From the NCBI RefSeq assembly GCF_047495875.1, contig NC_092467.1:26538066-26602065 (forward strand): a stretch of 64,000 nucleotides of DNA, given 5' to 3'. Within the stretch, counting starts at the first letter, position 1, and every line of letters starts with the position of its first letter. This document shows positions 62,331 to 64,000 of the stretch, one piece after another. This DNA comes from Pithys albifrons albifrons (taxonomy: Eukaryota > Chordata > Aves > Passeriformes > Thamnophilidae). A model generated the notes under the pieces. It was not told the origin of the DNA. It worked only from the letters and a program-made list of their open reading frames with translations, and did not search any database. Both the position numbers and the translations under genes were made by a program.

Positions 62331-64000
62331 CAGCTATTTTGGATTTGCCCTTCACAACTCAAAGAAATAAGGGGAATGAATAGGAAAGAACAAAGCAGGG
62401 AAAGTAATATAAGAGCAGAAAACAAATACCACAACTGCTTTCTTCTAGCTATCTTGGGAAAGTATAAACTAAATGGAGAGAAAAGGGAAGGTTAGATTTG
62501 AGGCAAAGAAAGGGCAAGCCAGATGAAGGACAAGTGTGGAGTAAAGGTGAGATGAAGAGTCTGGCATGGTAATGGGAAGAGCCATGAAGCAAAAGGCCAA
62601 CCTGCAAAGCTACAGAAAGTCCAGTGAAAACTTCGGAAAGGTCACTGACTTTTCAAAGGTTTCCCTGTTTGGCTACAGGATGAAAGGGTGCAGCTTGGGG
62701 CCTATGCATGAAACCAGTTTGTATAACTGACTTTACCACATATCATTCATTTGCTGTAATTCTTTTGCTGCCACTCCTTTCAGGAGGTTTTCTCTTAATA
62801 AAGTGGATCATAACTTTTTTTCCTCCTCAGATAATTTCTTACCTCAATGGACTTTTTATGCTTAAAGCTGCTTTTTTTTGGTGAAGGTCCAAGCATTTTT
62901 TTCAATAGCTTTTAAACAGAGAATGGTAGTTATAAAACATGAGCTTCAAAATGGACTCAAGACTTGAATCCTCCTTCCCAATTTAAGATTTTTTTACTCA
63001 TAGTTAGATAAAGAGTAATTTATGCAAATCCTCGTAGAAATTATTTTACTATATCAAACACTGCCCTTTCTGGAATTTAAGAAATAACCGCTTATACATT
63101 TAGTATCCTCACATGATAGTAACTGCAAATGATGATTTTATTGAGTTTGTTTTTTCAAAAGCTATATATAGCTGCCAAATTACACCAAAGTATTTATTGC
63201 TTTTACCATGAACAGTTGCATATATCCTACAGACAGATGGCAACTTTCAACAGTAAGAGTTTTGCCTATCTTGCCTTGCCTATGACTCCCGCAAGCCAGT
63301 TTATCTCACAGAACTCCCTTCAAATTGTGACAAAGAAATTTTCCTTAAAACTGATGATATAGAATAGTCCCCTGTTATTTTCATGTTATTTATATAATTT
63401 TCCTGGTAGCACAGGGTGATATTACATGCTATAAATCATATTTTATTTTAGAAAGAACTGCTGGTGGTGTTATTTTTAGGTCCAACTCTACTTCTGCTGA
63501 TATCAACCCAGCCCAGAAAATAGCTGCAAGAACATTTAAATCTCACATGCAGTTTGGGGATGACATCCATATAATCAATGTTACGGGAACAGCAGTACTA
63601 TAGGAGTAAATAGATACACCACTGACTAAGGAGAATGAACACGTCATGAACATATACATAGATGCACCTTTACACTAGTGAGAAATGAGAAAGTGGGCTT
63701 ACTTTTTCTAAGCATTGTTTCTGTGGCCTTTTCCATGCCAAGTAAATTGCCACAACTTGCATTTACACGGCATTTCTACCTAGTTGCAGCCAAATCTATT
63801 GGAAAGTAGAGTACCTGATACCAATAGGATTTGAAAGGTACGTTGCATCCCAAAGAAGCCTCTAACTTCTATTTTGTTTCACAGACTAAGAGTACACTTT
63901 TCTTTTACAGAACTGTTATTATATAACATAAAGTTGAATACAGAAATGGGAAATTTAACCTTAGAAAAACTGCCTATTTTCTTTGCTTCACGCTTTAAAA
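62331..64000. other. Unique non-coding DNA
   Basis: Purine-rich near 62380-62540. No gene, RNA or repeat recognised to the end of the window. Confidence 0.5.

Noticed and set aside
1..64000. CRISPR array, prophage, operon or tRNA cluster
   Set aside because: No regularly spaced repeats, no long ORFs, no cloverleaf sequence; the window is vertebrate nuclear DNA.

Overview
The window looks like a piece of bird nuclear chromosome, intergenic or deep-intronic. The evidence is three truncated CR1 LINE 3' ends carrying the avian-type terminal sequence (the GGTTGGA...CCAACCC block, followed in two of them by ATTCTATG-like units), very low repeat density, no Alu, L1 or B-type SINEs, and an AT-rich, CpG-poor background. 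There is no bacterial, phage or organellar signature: no operons, ribosome binding sites, CRISPR arrays, rRNA or tRNA.

I found no protein-coding exon I can defend. The longest open frame is 175 codons (complement of 16012-16539). It resembles no family I know and is what chance gives in 64 kb of stop-rich DNA. The only reading frame with recognisable protein homology is dead: a reverse-transcriptase remnant at 45237-45590, inside a very old L3/CR1-type LINE that spans about 44.9-47.26 kb.

Layout. 0-5 kb: unique DNA with a (CA)n and pyrimidine tract, a GC-richer block at 2.68-3.01 kb and a 46-bp tandem duplication at 4.47-4.56 kb. 5.2 kb: CR1 3' end. 8.6-10.7 kb: small hairpins, a GTT-rich microsatellite, and candidate regulatory blocks including a perfect RFX X-box at 9952. 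11.3 kb: an 80-bp palindromic repeat. 12.1-12.35 kb: a MIR-like ancient SINE. 13.9-14.33 kb: a GC-richer block with a CpG micro-cluster and an AP-1 site. 15.5-15.7 kb: CR1. 16.4-17.1 kb: candidate regulatory blocks. 17-44 kb: mostly featureless unique DNA with a hairpin at 22.1 kb, candidate blocks near 28.1 and 29.6 kb, a probable MIR at 31.5 kb, a CR1 end at 34.1 kb and perfect palindromes at 35.2 and 36.3 kb. 44.9-47.3 kb: the L3/CR1-like fossil. 47-64 kb: unique DNA with a striking CpG-rich pocket at 57.99-58.21 kb and a TAAT-rich block at 58.56-58.8 kb.

Since nothing here encodes a product I can name, the likely biology is regulatory: scattered candidate conserved non-coding elements in a gene-poor stretch. 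Those calls come from composition and motifs only and need cross-species alignment. I did not find a new multi-gene system, and I do not think this window contains one.
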